Assembly: GCA_963823895.1 (NCBI GenBank) | Contig: CAWGNG010000025.1 | Span: 372,001 to 436,000, forward strand | Reading direction: 5' to 3' | From: G963675935 sp963823895 | GTDB taxonomy: Bacteria > Planctomycetota > Planctomycetia > Pirellulales > Thermoguttaceae | DNA length: 64,000 nt | In this document: positions 63,234 through 64,000 of the stretch, in pieces | Position numbering within the stretch: position 1 is the stretch's first letter | Layout: each line of letters opens with the position of its first letter | Notes under the pieces: generated by a model | Told to the model about the DNA's origin: nothing | The model's database searches: none | The model's input: the letters and a program-made list of their open reading frames with translations, nothing else | Translations under genes and position numbers: made by a program

Positions 63234-64000
63234 ATGAACCGTGACAATCCGATCGTTCGCCGTTTCACCTGGAAACGGTTTGGCGTCGCTCTACTTCTGT
63301 TGTTCGCCGTTTCGGCTGCCAGGGCCGACGACACCCGCTCGTTCGTCGAAGGGCGCTCTGGCGGCGGCCAGTTGAAGTACATCAACGACCTGCCGGTGCT
63401 GATCGTCGCCGGCACGCCGCAAGAGATGGGCCGCCAAACCGCGATCCTCACCGGCGACGCGATCAAGAAACTCGCCGACTATCCGCGCAAGCTGGTGCAG
63501 CGTTCCGGCGGAAAAGCGGGCAAAGAGCGGCTGGAGAAGTGCCTGGCGATGGGCAAGGCGTTGCTGCCGCAATTGTCGGCCGACCATCGCGCCGAGCTTC
63601 GGGCGGCCGTCGATCAACTGGGCAGCGATAGGGATCTCGGCATCTTGGGCAACGTGTTGCCCGACGTTTACCGCGGCGGTTTCGCCTGCTCGTCGATCGT
63701 CGTCGAGGCCGACCACAGTGCAACCGGGGGCCCTCTGTTCGGCCGCAATCTTGATTTCTTCACCCTCGGCATGCTCACCAAGTACAGTCTGGTCACTGTC
63801 CATCGGCCTCGCGGCAAGCACGCCTTCGTGTCGATCGGCTTTCCCGGCATGTTCGGGGTGTTGTCGGGCATGAACGACGCCGGTTTGGCCCTGGCGGTGC
63901 ATGAGGTGCTCTTATCGCGCGACGGCGGACCGCTCTTCAACCCCAAGGGTGAGCCATACACGTTCTGCTTCCGCCGGGCTCTCGAAGAATGTTCGACCGT
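63234..64000 (+). CDS. C45-like/acyl-CoA acyltransferase-type secreted hydrolase, partial
   Basis: The gene runs off the window end (255 codons present). A signal peptide (VALLLLFAVSAARA) is followed by VAGTPQEMGRQ, a typical C45/phospholipase-B-like start. The proposed autocatalytic nucleophile region is GGFACSSIVV (Cys near 149), then GPLFGRNLDF and GFPGMFGVLSGMNDAGLALAVHEV. These mark the N-terminal-nucleophile hydrolases of the C45 or Ntn type. Substrate is unknown. It starts after a GC-rich intergenic stretch with a purine-rich GGAGGTGGGG ribosome-binding region. Confidence 0.8.
   Translation, partial: MNRDNPIVRRFTWKRFGVALLLLFAVSAARADDTRSFVEGRSGGGQLKYINDLPVLIVAGTPQEMGRQTAILTGDAIKKLADYPRKLVQRSGGKAGKERLEKCLAMGKALLPQLSADHRAELRAAVDQLGSDRDLGILGNVLPDVYRGGFACSSIVVEADHSATGGPLFGRNLDFFTLGMLTKYSLVTVHRPRGKHAFVSIGFPGMFGVLSGMNDAGLALAVHEVLLSRDGGPLFNPKGEPYTFCFRRALEECST

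Overview
The window looks like chromosome of a high-GC member of the Planctomycetota, probably close to Pirellulales. The evidence is the set of lineage-typical families: two DUF1559 pilin-like proteins, PEP-CTERM and T5SS/PEP-CTERM repeat proteins with a dockerin-like tail, DUF6807 (PmoA-like), DUF6599, a DUF11 repeat protein, a leucine-rich-repeat membrane protein, a Tat-exported DUF362 protein, and many small planctomycete-type hypotheticals. I recognise no rRNA, tRNA or CRISPR array. Family names come from reading protein motifs; no database was searched.

Layout. 0.2-2.8 kb: DksA-like zinc finger, lspA, Rrf2 regulator, hisN. 2.9-4.8 kb: a GTPase gene carrying two palindromic insertions. 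4.8-6.2 kb: an IS630-type element. 6.2-12.9 kb: rarA, a UDG-like protein, an HhH-GPD glycosylase, a CPBP protease, an AbiEii-like pair, and a frameshifted TonB-dependent receptor. 13.2-18.1 kb: a 1638-aa surface repeat protein. 18.2-22.6 kb: DUF6807, csrA, YjbQ and a LarA-like protein. 22.7-27.7 kb: a PEP-CTERM gene split by an IS66 element with a perfect 8-bp target duplication. 28-33 kb: a repeat-rich island with a REP-associated transposase (RAYT), REP-like motifs, a MITE with perfect inverted repeats and a duplicated helix-turn-helix module. 33-35.3 kb: a coupled DUF362/DUF6599 pair. 35.3-37.1 kb: an ISKra4-like element. 37-48.4 kb: DUF11 protein, histidine kinase, a three-gene membrane NTPase operon, rpiB, a YgbA/ferredoxin pair, nrdR and a polyprenyl synthetase. 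48.4-59.8 kb: several decayed or frameshifted genes among the DUF1559 pair, lipoproteins, a Cys-rich protein and a tryptophanase-like gene. 60-64 kb: a TPR protein, tmk, holB and a C45-like hydrolase running off the end.

The most distinctive signal is a set of short palindromic repeat families. One of them (direct GGGACTGTCCC boxes around an ATTTTCGC/GCGAAAAT stem) sits in the same reading frame inside three unrelated protein-coding genes (rarA, LarA-like, GYF-domain gene), and a half copy lies in the GTPase gene. It behaves like the protein-coding palindromic elements described in Rickettsia. A second theme is the high number of frameshifts, several at homopolymers, which may be real decay or assembly error.
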